From assembly GCF_900188455.1 (NCBI RefSeq), contig NZ_FZOL01000015.1, forward strand, positions 1 through 64,000: a DNA stretch of 64,000 nt, read 5' to 3'. The notes under the pieces are model-generated. The model saw nothing but the letters and a program-made list of their open reading frames with translations, did not search any database and had not been told where the DNA came from. The DNA comes from Pseudomonas japonica (lineage in GTDB: Bacteria; Pseudomonadota; Gammaproteobacteria; Pseudomonadales; Pseudomonadaceae). Positions 24,688 through 32,944 of this stretch are shown here, piece by piece. The position numbers and the translations under genes are program-made. Every line of letters begins with the position of its first letter. The first letter of the stretch is position 1.

Positions 24688-25278
24688 ATGTCTGTTCCAA
24701 CGACGATGTTCCACCTCAGCGGCCGCGGCTATCCGCCCGCGAAACTGAGCAACGCCAGCCTGGTGATTATCGATGCGCAGAAGGAGTACCTGAGCGGTCC
24801 CCTGGCGCTGTCGGGCATGGACGAAGCGGTGGCGAACATCGGCAAACTGCTCGACGCGGCGCGCAAGGCCGGCCGGCCGATCATCCATGTGCGTCACCTC
24901 GGCACCGTCGGTGGCCTGTTCGATCCACAGGGTTCGCGCGGCCAGTTCATCCCCGGCCTGGAACCGCAAGGCGACGAAATCATCGTCGAGAAGCGCATGC
25001 CCAACGCGTTCAAGAACACCAAGCTGCATGAAACCCTGCAGGAACTCGGTCACCTCGACCTGATCGTCTGTGGCTTCATGAGCCACTCCAGCGTCAGCAC
25101 CACCGTGCGGCGCGCCAAGGACTACGGTTATCGCTGCACCCTGGTGGAAGATGCCTGCGCCACCCGCGACCTGCCGTTCAAGGATGGCGTGATCGCCGCC
25201 GCGCAGATCCAGCAGAGCGAAATGGCGATCATGGCCGACAACTTCGCCTGCGTGACCCCGACCAACAGCCTGGTCTGA
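24688..25278 (+). CDS. Isochorismatase-fold hydrolase with Ser in place of Cys
   Basis: 196 residues from ATG at 24688 with GAAGGA upstream. The family core is seen: the Asp in LVIIDAQKEYL at about 28, the Lys in EKRMPNAFK at about 107, and the nucleophile block GFMSHSSVSTTVRRAKDYG at about 130. In cysteine hydrolases this last block carries Cys in HxCV; here the codon is AGC (Ser). Related enzymes cleave amides, nicotinamide or isochorismate. Loss of the Cys suggests changed chemistry or no hydrolysis. The gene stands alone, divergent from prmB and followed by a small membrane protein gene. Confidence 0.82.
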   Translation: MSVPTTMFHLSGRGYPPAKLSNASLVIIDAQKEYLSGPLALSGMDEAVANIGKLLDAARKAGRPIIHVRHLGTVGGLFDPQGSRGQFIPGLEPQGDEIIVEKRMPNAFKNTKLHETLQELGHLDLIVCGFMSHSSVSTTVRRAKDYGYRCTLVEDACATRDLPFKDGVIAAAQIQQSEMAIMADNFACVTPTNSLV

Positions 25279-25346
25279 ACCGGCGGCGGTCGGAACCACC
25301 TCGACGATTTCCGGTCCAAACCCGGATCTGTACAGAGGAGATCGGC

Positions 25347-25667
25347 ATGAAGATATCCGACGGTTTCGACGCCAAACGCCTGCGCCCGCGTCAGCCGGGC
25401 GCCTGGGGCGCACGCCTGGCGGCGATGTTCTCCGCCCTGCTGGCGACCGTCGGCGTGCTGTTGGCCATGGCCGGTGCTGCCAGCCTGCTGGGCCATCCGG
25501 CGGCACTGGGCGAACTCAACGACAATCCCGCCGCGGCCAGCCTGGTATTGGCCGGCGGATTGCTCGTTCTCTACCTCGGGATCTGGATCTGGCGCCGTCG
25601 TCGTCTGCGCCTGCGCCGCAGCCGCGAGCTGAATCTGTCCCCGCATCTGATGAAAAAACACGACTGA
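25347..25667 (+). CDS. Small two-helix membrane protein
   Basis: 106 residues with AGAGGAGAT before the ATG. Two hydrophobic stretches, AMFSALLATVGVLLAMAGAASLL and SLVLAGGLLVLYLGIWIW, are joined by a polar loop. A strongly basic tail (RRRRLRLRRSREL) follows, so the tail should lie in the cytoplasm. I recognise no family. It lies 38 bases before the Smr gene and may be co-transcribed with it. Confidence 0.7.
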   Translation: MKISDGFDAKRLRPRQPGAWGARLAAMFSALLATVGVLLAMAGAASLLGHPAALGELNDNPAAASLVLAGGLLVLYLGIWIWRRRRLRLRRSRELNLSPHLMKKHD

Positions 25668-25704
25668 CTGCGTAGACTCTGCGCGGTTCTGGCGGAGGCT
25701 TTAC

Positions 25705-26262
25705 ATGCAAGACGACGATTTTTCCCTGTTCAAAAGCGAGATGCGCGGCGTCAAGCCGATCAAGCATGATCGCGCCGACACCGGCAAGGCCAAGGCCGAC
25801 CGCAAGCAACTGGCAAGCCTGCGCCAGAACGCGACGGTACGCACCGACGAAACCGTGGTCGACGGCCTGTCCGACCAGTTCGTCATCGACGTCGGCCCCG
25901 AGGACGACCTGCACTGGGCCCGCGACGGCGTCCAGGAAAGCCAGATGCGCAAACTCAAGCTCGGCCAGATCGGCTTCGAGGGCAGCCTCGACCTGCACGG
26001 CATGACCGTCGAGAAAGCCCGGGAGACCCTGTGGGACTTCCTCGCCGAGGCGACCCGTTTCGAAGTGCGCTGCGTGCGCGTGACCCACGGCAAGGCGGTG
26101 CGCCTGGACGGCAAGCGGCCGATGATCAAGAGCCACGTCAATACCTGGCTGCGCCAGCACCCGCAGGTGCTCGGTTTCACCTCCTGCCAGGCCCGTCACG
26201 GAGGCACCGGCGCAGTCTATGTGATGCTGCGCCGGACCATGCTCGAAGGCCGCGACGAGTAA
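25705..26262 (+). CDS. Smr domain endonuclease
   Basis: 185 residues. The C-terminal 90 residues form the Smr (small MutS-related) domain: LDLHGMTVEKARETL at about 95, the conserved THGKAVR at about 130, and the final HGGTGAVYVML at about 168. Stand-alone Smr proteins are nicking endonucleases linked to DNA or RNA processing. The N-terminal region is basic and probably disordered. It matches the YdaL/SmrA-like group by length. The gene is followed by folE after 69 bases. Confidence 0.88.
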   Translation: MQDDDFSLFKSEMRGVKPIKHDRADTGKAKADRKQLASLRQNATVRTDETVVDGLSDQFVIDVGPEDDLHWARDGVQESQMRKLKLGQIGFEGSLDLHGMTVEKARETLWDFLAEATRFEVRCVRVTHGKAVRLDGKRPMIKSHVNTWLRQHPQVLGFTSCQARHGGTGAVYVMLRRTMLEGRDE

Positions 26263-26331
26263 CGCCGCACTTGCGGTGCCGCCACAGCCGCCGTACCCTT
26301 CGCGTTTGCGAAATACACCACAGGTAGATCC

Positions 26332-26877
26332 ATGTCCCTGGAACAGCATTACACCGCGATCCTTGGCCAACTCGGCGAGGATGTCTCCCGCGAAGGCCTG
26401 CTCGACACGCCGAAACGGGCCGCGAAGGCCATGCAGTACCTTTGCCGCGGTTACAACCAAACCCTGGAAGAAGTCACCAACGGCGCACTGTTCAGCTCCG
26501 ACAACAGCGAAATGGTCCTGGTCAGGGACATCGAGCTGTATTCGCTGTGCGAACACCACCTGCTGCCGTTCATCGGCAAGGCGCATGTCGCCTATATCCC
26601 GAGTGGCAAGGTCCTGGGCCTGTCCAAGGTGGCACGGATCGTCGACATGTATGCCCGTCGCCTGCAGATCCAGGAAAACCTCAGCCGCGAAATCGCCGAG
26701 GCGGTGCAGCAGGTCACTGGCGCCGTGGGCGTGGCGGTGGTCATCGAGGCCAAGCATATGTGCATGATGATGCGCGGCGTGGAGAAGCAGAACTCGTCCA
26801 TGATCACGTCGGTGATGCTGGGCGAATTCCGCGAGAACGCGGCGACCCGCAGCGAGTTTCTCAGCCTGATCAAGTGA
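26332..26877 (+). CDS. folE: GTP cyclohydrolase I
   Basis: 181 residues, family length. The zinc and active-site set is complete: CEHHLLPFIGKAHVAYIP at about 70 (Cys and His ligands), GLSKVARIVDMYARR at about 95, and KHMCMMMRGV at about 140 with the third ligand Cys. The enzyme opens GTP to 7,8-dihydroneopterin triphosphate, the first step of folate synthesis. Cytoplasmic homodecamer by family. Pseudomonads often carry more than one FolE, so this could be one of two. A strong terminator follows. Confidence 0.95.
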   Translation: MSLEQHYTAILGQLGEDVSREGLLDTPKRAAKAMQYLCRGYNQTLEEVTNGALFSSDNSEMVLVRDIELYSLCEHHLLPFIGKAHVAYIPSGKVLGLSKVARIVDMYARRLQIQENLSREIAEAVQQVTGAVGVAVVIEAKHMCMMMRGVEKQNSSMITSVMLGEFRENAATRSEFLSLIK

Positions 26878-26893
26878 TCGGGCGTGTCATCCG

Positions 26894-26924
26894 GGCCGAC
26901 CTTTGCAGGTCGGCCTTTTCTTTT
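26894..26924 (+). terminator. Terminator after folE
   Basis: GGCCGACC pairs perfectly with GGTCGGCC around a six-base loop, followed by TTTTCTTTT. It lies 17 bases after the folE stop. Confidence 0.92.
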
Positions 26925-26935
26925 GAGGAGTTGCC

Positions 26936-27307
26936 ATGATCGTCAAAGCCCTGCGCGTCGGCCTCGGCCAGTTGATCGTCTTTCTCGACTGGGTCAGCCG
27001 TCCGGCCAAGCTCAAACGTAATCCCGCCGCCCAGGCCAGTGTCGAGCAGCAGGCCCGCGGACTGAGCCTGTACCAGTTCCACGCCTGCCCGTTCTGCGTC
27101 AAGACGCGCCGCGCCCTGCACCGCCTGAACGTACCGGTGACCCTGCGCGATGCGAAGAACAACGAACAGGATCGGCAGACCCTGCTCAACGAAGGCGGCA
27201 AGATCAAGGTGCCGTGCCTGCGTATCGAAGAAGACGGCAAGACCACCTGGATGTACGAATCCAAGGCGATCATCGCGTACCTGGATCAGCGCTTCTCGGC
27301 GGTGTGA
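26936..27307 (+). CDS. Glutaredoxin-like / glutathione S-transferase N-terminal domain protein
   Basis: 123 residues with GAGGAG before the ATG. After a leader of about 45 residues that contains a hydrophobic stretch (GLGQLIVFLDWVS), a thioredoxin fold begins at LYQFHACPFCVKTRRAL with a CPFC redox motif. KVPCLRIEEDGKTTWMYESKAIIAYL with the cis-Pro follows. The C-terminal helical domain of a full GST is missing. It probably binds glutathione and acts as a dithiol glutaredoxin near the membrane. The gene stands between folE and a full GST gene on the other strand. Confidence 0.82.
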   Translation: MIVKALRVGLGQLIVFLDWVSRPAKLKRNPAAQASVEQQARGLSLYQFHACPFCVKTRRALHRLNVPVTLRDAKNNEQDRQTLLNEGGKIKVPCLRIEEDGKTTWMYESKAIIAYLDQRFSAV

Positions 27308-27324
27308 TCCACGGACCTGCTTTG

Positions 27325-27386
27325 CAGGCAAGCCAGGCGCCAATCGTAGGAGCGTGGCTTGCCCGCGAAGGACCGCAAAGCGGTCC
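27325..27386. repeat. REP-like repeat with hairpin
   Basis: GGCAAGCC and GTGGCTTGCCCGCG form the arms of a REP-type doublet, followed by the perfect hairpin GGACCGC-AAA-GCGGTCC (27370-27386). It separates two convergent genes and probably ends transcription from both sides. Confidence 0.7.
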
Positions 27387-27395
27387 CAATCCCCC

Positions 27396-27998
27396 TCAAT
27401 CCACCATCGCCACATGCCGCGGATGCTGCGCCACTCGCGCCAGCCACTCGCGCACCTTCGGATACGCACTCAGATCGAAACCGCCCTCATGGGCCACATG
27501 GGTGTAGGCATACAGCGCCACATCGGCGATCGAATAGCGTTCCCCCACCAGATACGGCGTCACTTCCAGCTGCCGCTCCATGACCTTGAGCGCCTTGTTC
27601 CCGCCCTTGTGCAGCTTGCGATATTCGTCCATGCGCGGCTCAGGCAAGCCCAGGTAGAACTGGATGAAACGCGCCACCGCGATATACGGCTCATGGCTGT
27701 ACTGCTCGAAGAACTGCCACTGCAGCACCTGGGTGCGCAAGCGCGGCTCGCTGGGCAGAAATTCGCTGCCCTCGGCGAGGAAGTTGAGGATCGCATTCGA
27801 CTCCCAAAGGCAGGAGCCATCCTCCAGTTGCAGCACCGGCACCTTGCCGTTGGGGTTCATCGCCAGGAACTCCGGCGTCTCCGTCTCCCCCTTGAGAATG
27901 TCCACCGGCTGCCAGTCATAGGGCAGATCGAGCAGATGCAGCATCAGCTTGATCTTGTAACAGTTACCCGACTGGTAATCCCCATAGACCTTGTACAT
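27396..27998 (-). CDS. Glutathione S-transferase
   Basis: 200 residues from ATG at 27998 with GGGGAGGGG upstream; the frame runs to 28217 but overlaps the benE start. The thioredoxin-like N-terminal domain has SGNCYKIKLMLHLL at about 10, NPNGKVPVLQLEDG with the cis-Pro at about 48, and the glutathione-contacting WESNAILNFL at about 66. The all-helical C-terminal domain follows (YSIADVALYAYTHVA at about 157 is the N-capping box). It is a cytosolic GST of the beta/theta-like bacterial groups; the substrate is unknown. It is divergent from benE. Confidence 0.9.
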   Translation of the reverse strand: MYKVYGDYQSGNCYKIKLMLHLLDLPYDWQPVDILKGETETPEFLAMNPNGKVPVLQLEDGSCLWESNAILNFLAEGSEFLPSEPRLRTQVLQWQFFEQYSHEPYIAVARFIQFYLGLPEPRMDEYRKLHKGGNKALKVMERQLEVTPYLVGERYSIADVALYAYTHVAHEGGFDLSAYPKVREWLARVAQHPRHVAMVD

Positions 27999-28131
27999 CG
28001 ACCCCTCCCCCTTTGCGTAAAACCCATGCGATGACTGTACGGTTAAATGCAACGATTGCTGTACCGCACTCGCTACCCCATCGCACGGTAGTCTGAAAAA
28101 ACTGCTTACATCGAACAATAAGGAAATATCC

Positions 28132-29325
28132 ATGCCCGACGCCACCTCCGCGCACCTGCGGCCGCTGGCCGACACCTCTCCCTCGGCGGTGGTCGCCGGC
28201 TTCATCGCCATGCTCACCGGCTACACCAGTTCCCTGGTCCTGATGTTCCAGGCCGGCCAGGCGGCGGGCCTGAGCAACGCGCAGATTTCCTCGTGGATCT
28301 GGGCCCTTTCCATCGGCATGGCAGTGTGCAGCATCGGCCTGTCGTTGCGCTACCGCACCCCGGTGACCGTGGCCTGGTCGACCCCCGGCGCGGCCCTGCT
28401 GATCACCAGCCTCGGCGGCGTGACCTACGGCGAGGCCATCGGTGCCTATATCACCTGTGCCGTGCTGGTAGTGATCTGCGGCCTGACCGGCAGCTTCGAA
28501 CGCCTGGTGCGACGCATCCCGGCATCCCTGGCCTCGGCCCTGCTGGCGGGGATCCTGTTCAAGATCGGCAGCGAAATCTTCGTTGCCGCGCAGCACCGCA
28601 CCACCCTGGTTCTGGGCATGTTCTTCAGCTATCTGCTGATCAAGCGAGTGTCGCCGCGCTATTCGGTGCTGGCAGCGCTGGTGGTGGGCACGGCGCTGTC
28701 CGCCGCACTCGGCCTGCTGGATTTCAGCGGCTTCAAGCTGGAAGTGGCGACCCCGGTATGGACCACGCCGAGCTTCTCCCTGGCCGCGACCATCAGCATC
28801 GGCATCCCGCTGTTCGTGGTCGCGATGACGTCGCAGAACATGCCGGGCGTGGCCGTCCTGCGCGCCGACGGCTACCAGGTACCGGCGTCGCCGTTGATCT
28901 CGGTGACCGGCATCGCCTCGCTGCTGCTGGCCCCCTTCGGCTCCCACGGGATCAACCTGGCGGCGATCAGCGCGGCGATCTGCACCGGCCCGCACGCCCA
29001 CGAAGACCCTGCCAAACGCTACACCGCGGCGGTCTGGTGCGGGATCTTCTACGGTATCGCCGGCACGTTCGGCGCGACCCTGGCGGCGCTGTTCGCCGCA
29101 CTGCCGAAGGAACTGGTGCTGTCCATCGCCGCCCTGGCCCTGTTCGGCTCGATCATGAACGGCCTCAGCGTGGCGATGAACGAAGCCAGGGAACGCGAAG
29201 CGGCGCTGATCACCTTCATGGTCACCGCCTCCGGCTTCACCCTGTTCTCCATCGGCTCGGCCTTCTGGGGCATCGTCGCCGGGGTCCTGACCCTGGTCAT
29301 CCTGAACTGGCGCAAGAGCGCCTGA
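28132..29325 (+). CDS. benE: BenE-family benzoate/H+ symporter
   Basis: 397 residues with about twelve membrane helices (first: SAVVAGFIAMLTGYTSSLVLM). The family marks are TVAWSTPGAALLI at about 80 and SHGINLAAISAAICTGPHAHED at about 265. BenE proteins take up benzoate with protons. No benzoate catabolic gene (benABCD, catA) lies nearby, so the natural substrate may differ. An AAGGAAAT site precedes the ATG. It is divergent from the GST gene, with a 133-base shared upstream region. Confidence 0.88.
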   Translation: MPDATSAHLRPLADTSPSAVVAGFIAMLTGYTSSLVLMFQAGQAAGLSNAQISSWIWALSIGMAVCSIGLSLRYRTPVTVAWSTPGAALLITSLGGVTYGEAIGAYITCAVLVVICGLTGSFERLVRRIPASLASALLAGILFKIGSEIFVAAQHRTTLVLGMFFSYLLIKRVSPRYSVLAALVVGTALSAALGLLDFSGFKLEVATPVWTTPSFSLAATISIGIPLFVVAMTSQNMPGVAVLRADGYQVPASPLISVTGIASLLLAPFGSHGINLAAISAAICTGPHAHEDPAKRYTAAVWCGIFYGIAGTFGATLAALFAALPKELVLSIAALALFGSIMNGLSVAMNEAREREAALITFMVTASGFTLFSIGSAFWGIVAGVLTLVILNWRKSA

Positions 29326-29340
29326 CAGGCATTTCCGGAC

Positions 29341-31287
29341 TCAGATCCGGAAATGCCCGACCATCCCCTTCAACTCCGCCCCCAACTGCGCCAGCTCGAT
29401 ACTCGAGCTGGCGTTGCCGCGCATGGCCATCGCCGACTGATCGGCACTGCTGCGGATCTGCGTGACGCTGCGGCTGATCTCTTCAGCCACGGAACTCTGC
29501 TGTTCCGCCGCCGCGGCGATCTGCTGGTTCATCTGCTGGATCAGCGACACCGCACTGGCGATGCTGCCTAGGGCGCTTTCGGTCTGCAGGGCATCGGCCA
29601 CCGCCAGCTTGACCAGTTCGCCGCTGTCCTGGATCTGCGCCACCGAGGCCTGGGCATTGCTGCGCAGGCTGCTGACCAGGCGCTCGATCTCGCCGGTGGA
29701 CTGCTGGGTACGCTGGGCCAGCGCGCGCACTTCGTCCGCCACCACGGCGAAGCCACGGCCCTGCTCCCCGGCGCGGGCGGCTTCGATGGCCGCATTGAGG
29801 GCCAGCAGATTGGTCTGCTCGGCAACGCTCTTGATCACTTCGAGCACCGAACCGATGTGCTGGATCTCGGCGCTGAGGCTTTCGATGCTATGACTGGCGG
29901 AATCCGCGGCGCTGGCCAGACGCTCGATGCGCTGCATGCTCTGGCGCACCACCTGCTGGCCGCTTTCCACCTTGTCATCCGCCGATTGCGCGGCCTGCGC
30001 CGCCTCCTCGGCATCGCGGGCGACACTGTGCACCGTGGCGGTCATCTGCTGCATGGCGGTGGCGACCTGGTCGGTCTCGTCCTTCTGGCTGCTGACCTCA
30101 CGGTTGGTCTGCTCGGTCACCGCCGACAGGGTGTGGGCGCTACTGGCCAGCTTGTCGATACCCGACTGCAGACCACTGACGATGCCGCTCAGGCCGCTGC
30201 CCATCTGCTGCATCGCCAGCAGCAACTGGCCGACCTCGTCACCACGGTCCACGGCGATCTCGCCGCGCAGATCGCCGGCGGCGATTTCCTGGGCACGGAC
30301 GATGACCCGACGCAACGGCAGGACAATCGCCCGGGTGATCAGCACCGCAGCCACCAGCCCCACCAGCAATGCCGCCAATGACGAGACCAGGATCAACAAC
30401 GCATTGCGTTTGAGTTCGGCCTGCATCTGCGCATCGATTTGCGCGTTGATCTGTTCGACCCGCGCCGTCACCTGCTCGGCACGCTCCTGCAACTGCTTGC
30501 GCAACTGCTCCTCGCGGGCCAGCAGATCGGTATATTCGCCGAGTTTTTCGCCGAAACTGGCAATGTGCGTGACCACTTCGCCCAGCACGCTCTGGTAGCC
30601 GGGGTCCTGTACCGTGCCCTTGAGCTGGTCGGCCAACTGCGCCGCCTGCTCGGCCTGCTCGATACGACCCTGACGCACGTCATCGGCGCCCTTGCGGTTC
30701 TGCTCCAGGCGCACCCGCGCTTCATCCATGGCCTGCAACATCAGCCGCGCGACCTGGGCCACCTGGCCGGCCTGCTCGACGAACTCGGCGCCTTTCTGGC
30801 CCTGCGAATCCTTCAGGGTCCAGGTACCGTCGTCAGCCAGCCCGGCCTGCAGGACGTCGAGGTTGTTGGCAACGCTGGACACCGACCAACTGGCCATGTC
30901 CAGCGCCAGCTCCTTGGCCTGGGTCAGTTCGACGAATTGATCGAAGGCCTGGCGATAGGCGCCCAGCGCGCTGCCGACATCACTACCGCCAAGCTCCGGC
31001 AACTCCGTGGCCCGACTGACGAGCGCCTCGACGCCCTTGCGCAGCGTCTCGGCCTCCTTGGGATCGGAACGCTGGGCATAGCGCTGCTCGTGCAGACGCA
31101 GCGCCAGCACGCCATTGTTGAATTCGGTGATCTGCTTGAGCCCGTCGAAGCGCTGGCCCAACACGTGCAGCGCGGCAATCCCGATCGCCGCCACCACTGC
31201 CGTCAGCAGCAATACCAGTGTGAATCCCAGCCCCAGCTTGCGGGCCATGCCCAGGTTGGCGAAACCGCCATTCGCGCCCGACTTCAT
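29341..31287 (-). CDS. Methyl-accepting chemotaxis protein
   Basis: 648 residues from ATG at 31287. There are two membrane helices (about 17-38 and about 282-305) enclosing a periplasmic domain of about 240 mostly helical residues. Its length and the pattern LRLHEQRYAQRSDP fit the HBM sensor class that binds organic acids or amines. After a HAMP domain comes the signalling hairpin, whose tip EQTNLLALNAAIEAARAGE is the CheA/CheW contact. No C-terminal CheR-binding pentapeptide is seen (it ends MVGHFRI). The ligand is not predictable. It follows benE in convergent order, which may hint at an aromatic or carboxylate signal. Confidence 0.92.
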   Translation of the reverse strand: MKSGANGGFANLGMARKLGLGFTLVLLLTAVVAAIGIAALHVLGQRFDGLKQITEFNNGVLALRLHEQRYAQRSDPKEAETLRKGVEALVSRATELPELGGSDVGSALGAYRQAFDQFVELTQAKELALDMASWSVSSVANNLDVLQAGLADDGTWTLKDSQGQKGAEFVEQAGQVAQVARLMLQAMDEARVRLEQNRKGADDVRQGRIEQAEQAAQLADQLKGTVQDPGYQSVLGEVVTHIASFGEKLGEYTDLLAREEQLRKQLQERAEQVTARVEQINAQIDAQMQAELKRNALLILVSSLAALLVGLVAAVLITRAIVLPLRRVIVRAQEIAAGDLRGEIAVDRGDEVGQLLLAMQQMGSGLSGIVSGLQSGIDKLASSAHTLSAVTEQTNREVSSQKDETDQVATAMQQMTATVHSVARDAEEAAQAAQSADDKVESGQQVVRQSMQRIERLASAADSASHSIESLSAEIQHIGSVLEVIKSVAEQTNLLALNAAIEAARAGEQGRGFAVVADEVRALAQRTQQSTGEIERLVSSLRSNAQASVAQIQDSGELVKLAVADALQTESALGSIASAVSLIQQMNQQIAAAAEQQSSVAEEISRSVTQIRSSADQSAMAMRGNASSSIELAQLGAELKGMVGHFRI

Positions 31288-31418
31288 TGTTCGCCGCCCT
31301 CTCGTGCTGCCCTTGGAAAACCTGCCGCATATCCAAGGGTGCAGAGTGGCAACCGCGCTGGTGAGTGCACAAGACACCCGTGTCGCAATAATGGCAAAAA
31401 GCTAGGAAGCCGTCGTTT

Positions 31419-32831
31419 TCAGGATGCTGGAGGTCGCCGCAACGCCATCTGCCCGACCGCCTGGAAAAACGCCTGGGCACGCACGTCCCTGGCATAGGCG
31501 ACATTGATCCGCAGCCAGTCGCTGTCCCGCCCCTGTGGGTCGAACGCCGAGCCTGGGGAGAGGAGTACACCTTCGGCCTGGGCGATCTGCTGCAGACAGG
31601 AAAAATCCGCGCCCGGATAGCGGGTCCAGACGAACATGCCGCCGTAGGGTTCGGCGAAAACCTCCCAGCCATTGGCTTCGAGCAGGCGCAAGGCACTGGC
31701 CATATGCTCGGCCAGACGCAGACGCAGGCGCTGCACGCTCTTGCGGTACACCCCGCTACCGAGCAACTGCGCCACCACCTGTTCGGCGAAACGCGAGGCA
31801 CCGATGCCGGTGACCATCTTCACCTCGGCCAGGCGCGCGATCAGCGCCGCGTCCGCCACCAGGTAGCCGACGCGCAGGGAACTGCTCAGGGTCTTGGAGA
31901 AGCTCGCCAGATAAATCACCCGCTGCTGGCTGTCCAGCGTGCTCAGCCGCGTGGCAGGGCCTTCCTGGAAGTCGGCGTAGATATCGTCCTCGATGATCCG
32001 CAGGTCGAATTCGCCGGCGAGTTCCAGCAACCGCTGGGCGCTGCGCGGGCTCAGGCTGGTGCCGGTGGGGTTCTGGTACAGGCTGTTGACGAACAGGTAG
32101 CGCGGTCGGTGCTCGTCCAGCAGCGCGCGGAGGATGTCGAGGTCCGGGCCGTCCACCGTGCGCGGCACCTCGAGCATCTGCACGCCATGCAGGCGCAGCA
32201 GGTTGTAGAGGTTGTAATAGCCGGGGCTCTCCACCAGTACCTTGTCGCCGGGCTTGAGCAGCGTACGCACCAGCAGGTCGAGGGCATGACTGGCGCCCTG
32301 GGTGGCGAGAATCTGCTCCGGCTGCACCTGGATGCCGAGCAAGGCCAGACGCTTGCGCACCTGCTGGCGCAATACCGTCAACCCCAGTGGCGGGCCATAG
32401 CCGAAAAGATCCTGCTCGGCACCGCGACTGATCTGACGAATCGCCAGGGCAATTTCCTCACTCTGCCGCCAGTTGCCCGGCAACCAGCCACAACCGAGGC
32501 GCAGCAGGTCTTCCTGATTATCGCTGAACAGCCGCCAGCGACCTTCGGCGCCCTCGCCCCAGGCCGGCTCCTCGGCGAACGGCGCCTGCCCCTTGCGTTC
32601 AGCGACGAAAAAACCGACGCCATGACGCGCCTCCAGCCAGCCCAGCGAGACCAGCCGATCATAGGCCTCGATAACACAGGACTGACTGACGCCCTGCTCG
32701 CGCACCAGATCGCGGATCGACGGCAAGCGGGTGCCGGGGCGCAGGCGCTGGGTGGCGATCCAGTCGCGCAGGCGCTCGGTCAGTTGTTGCACCAGGGGCG
32801 TGGCCAGTTGTCGATCGAGGTTGAGTTTCAT
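31419..32831 (-). CDS. MocR/PdxR-type GntR regulator with aminotransferase domain
   Basis: 470 residues from ATG at 32831. Residues about 1-75 form a GntR winged helix (TRLPSIRDLVREQGVSQSCV). From about 100 on the chain follows class I aminotransferases, with the PLP lysine in YLASFSKTLSSSLRVGYL at about 310 and EDDIYADF at about 283. MocR proteins use PLP or an amino compound as an effector and usually control a divergent gene. Here the divergent gene is the MFS transporter at 32945, with 113 bases between the starts, so that transporter is the most likely target. Confidence 0.92.
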   Translation of the reverse strand: MKLNLDRQLATPLVQQLTERLRDWIATQRLRPGTRLPSIRDLVREQGVSQSCVIEAYDRLVSLGWLEARHGVGFFVAERKGQAPFAEEPAWGEGAEGRWRLFSDNQEDLLRLGCGWLPGNWRQSEEIALAIRQISRGAEQDLFGYGPPLGLTVLRQQVRKRLALLGIQVQPEQILATQGASHALDLLVRTLLKPGDKVLVESPGYYNLYNLLRLHGVQMLEVPRTVDGPDLDILRALLDEHRPRYLFVNSLYQNPTGTSLSPRSAQRLLELAGEFDLRIIEDDIYADFQEGPATRLSTLDSQQRVIYLASFSKTLSSSLRVGYLVADAALIARLAEVKMVTGIGASRFAEQVVAQLLGSGVYRKSVQRLRLRLAEHMASALRLLEANGWEVFAEPYGGMFVWTRYPGADFSCLQQIAQAEGVLLSPGSAFDPQGRDSDWLRINVAYARDVRAQAFFQAVGQMALRRPPAS

Positions 32832-32944
32832 GGCGAAGTGTTTGCTCGTTTTGGCCAAACAGTTAATCACAAATGTCCGCGGGCTGTGCCTTTTCCGTGT
32901 TCCAGCCCCTCGGGACAATCGCCTGGTCATTCAAGGAGAGCCTC

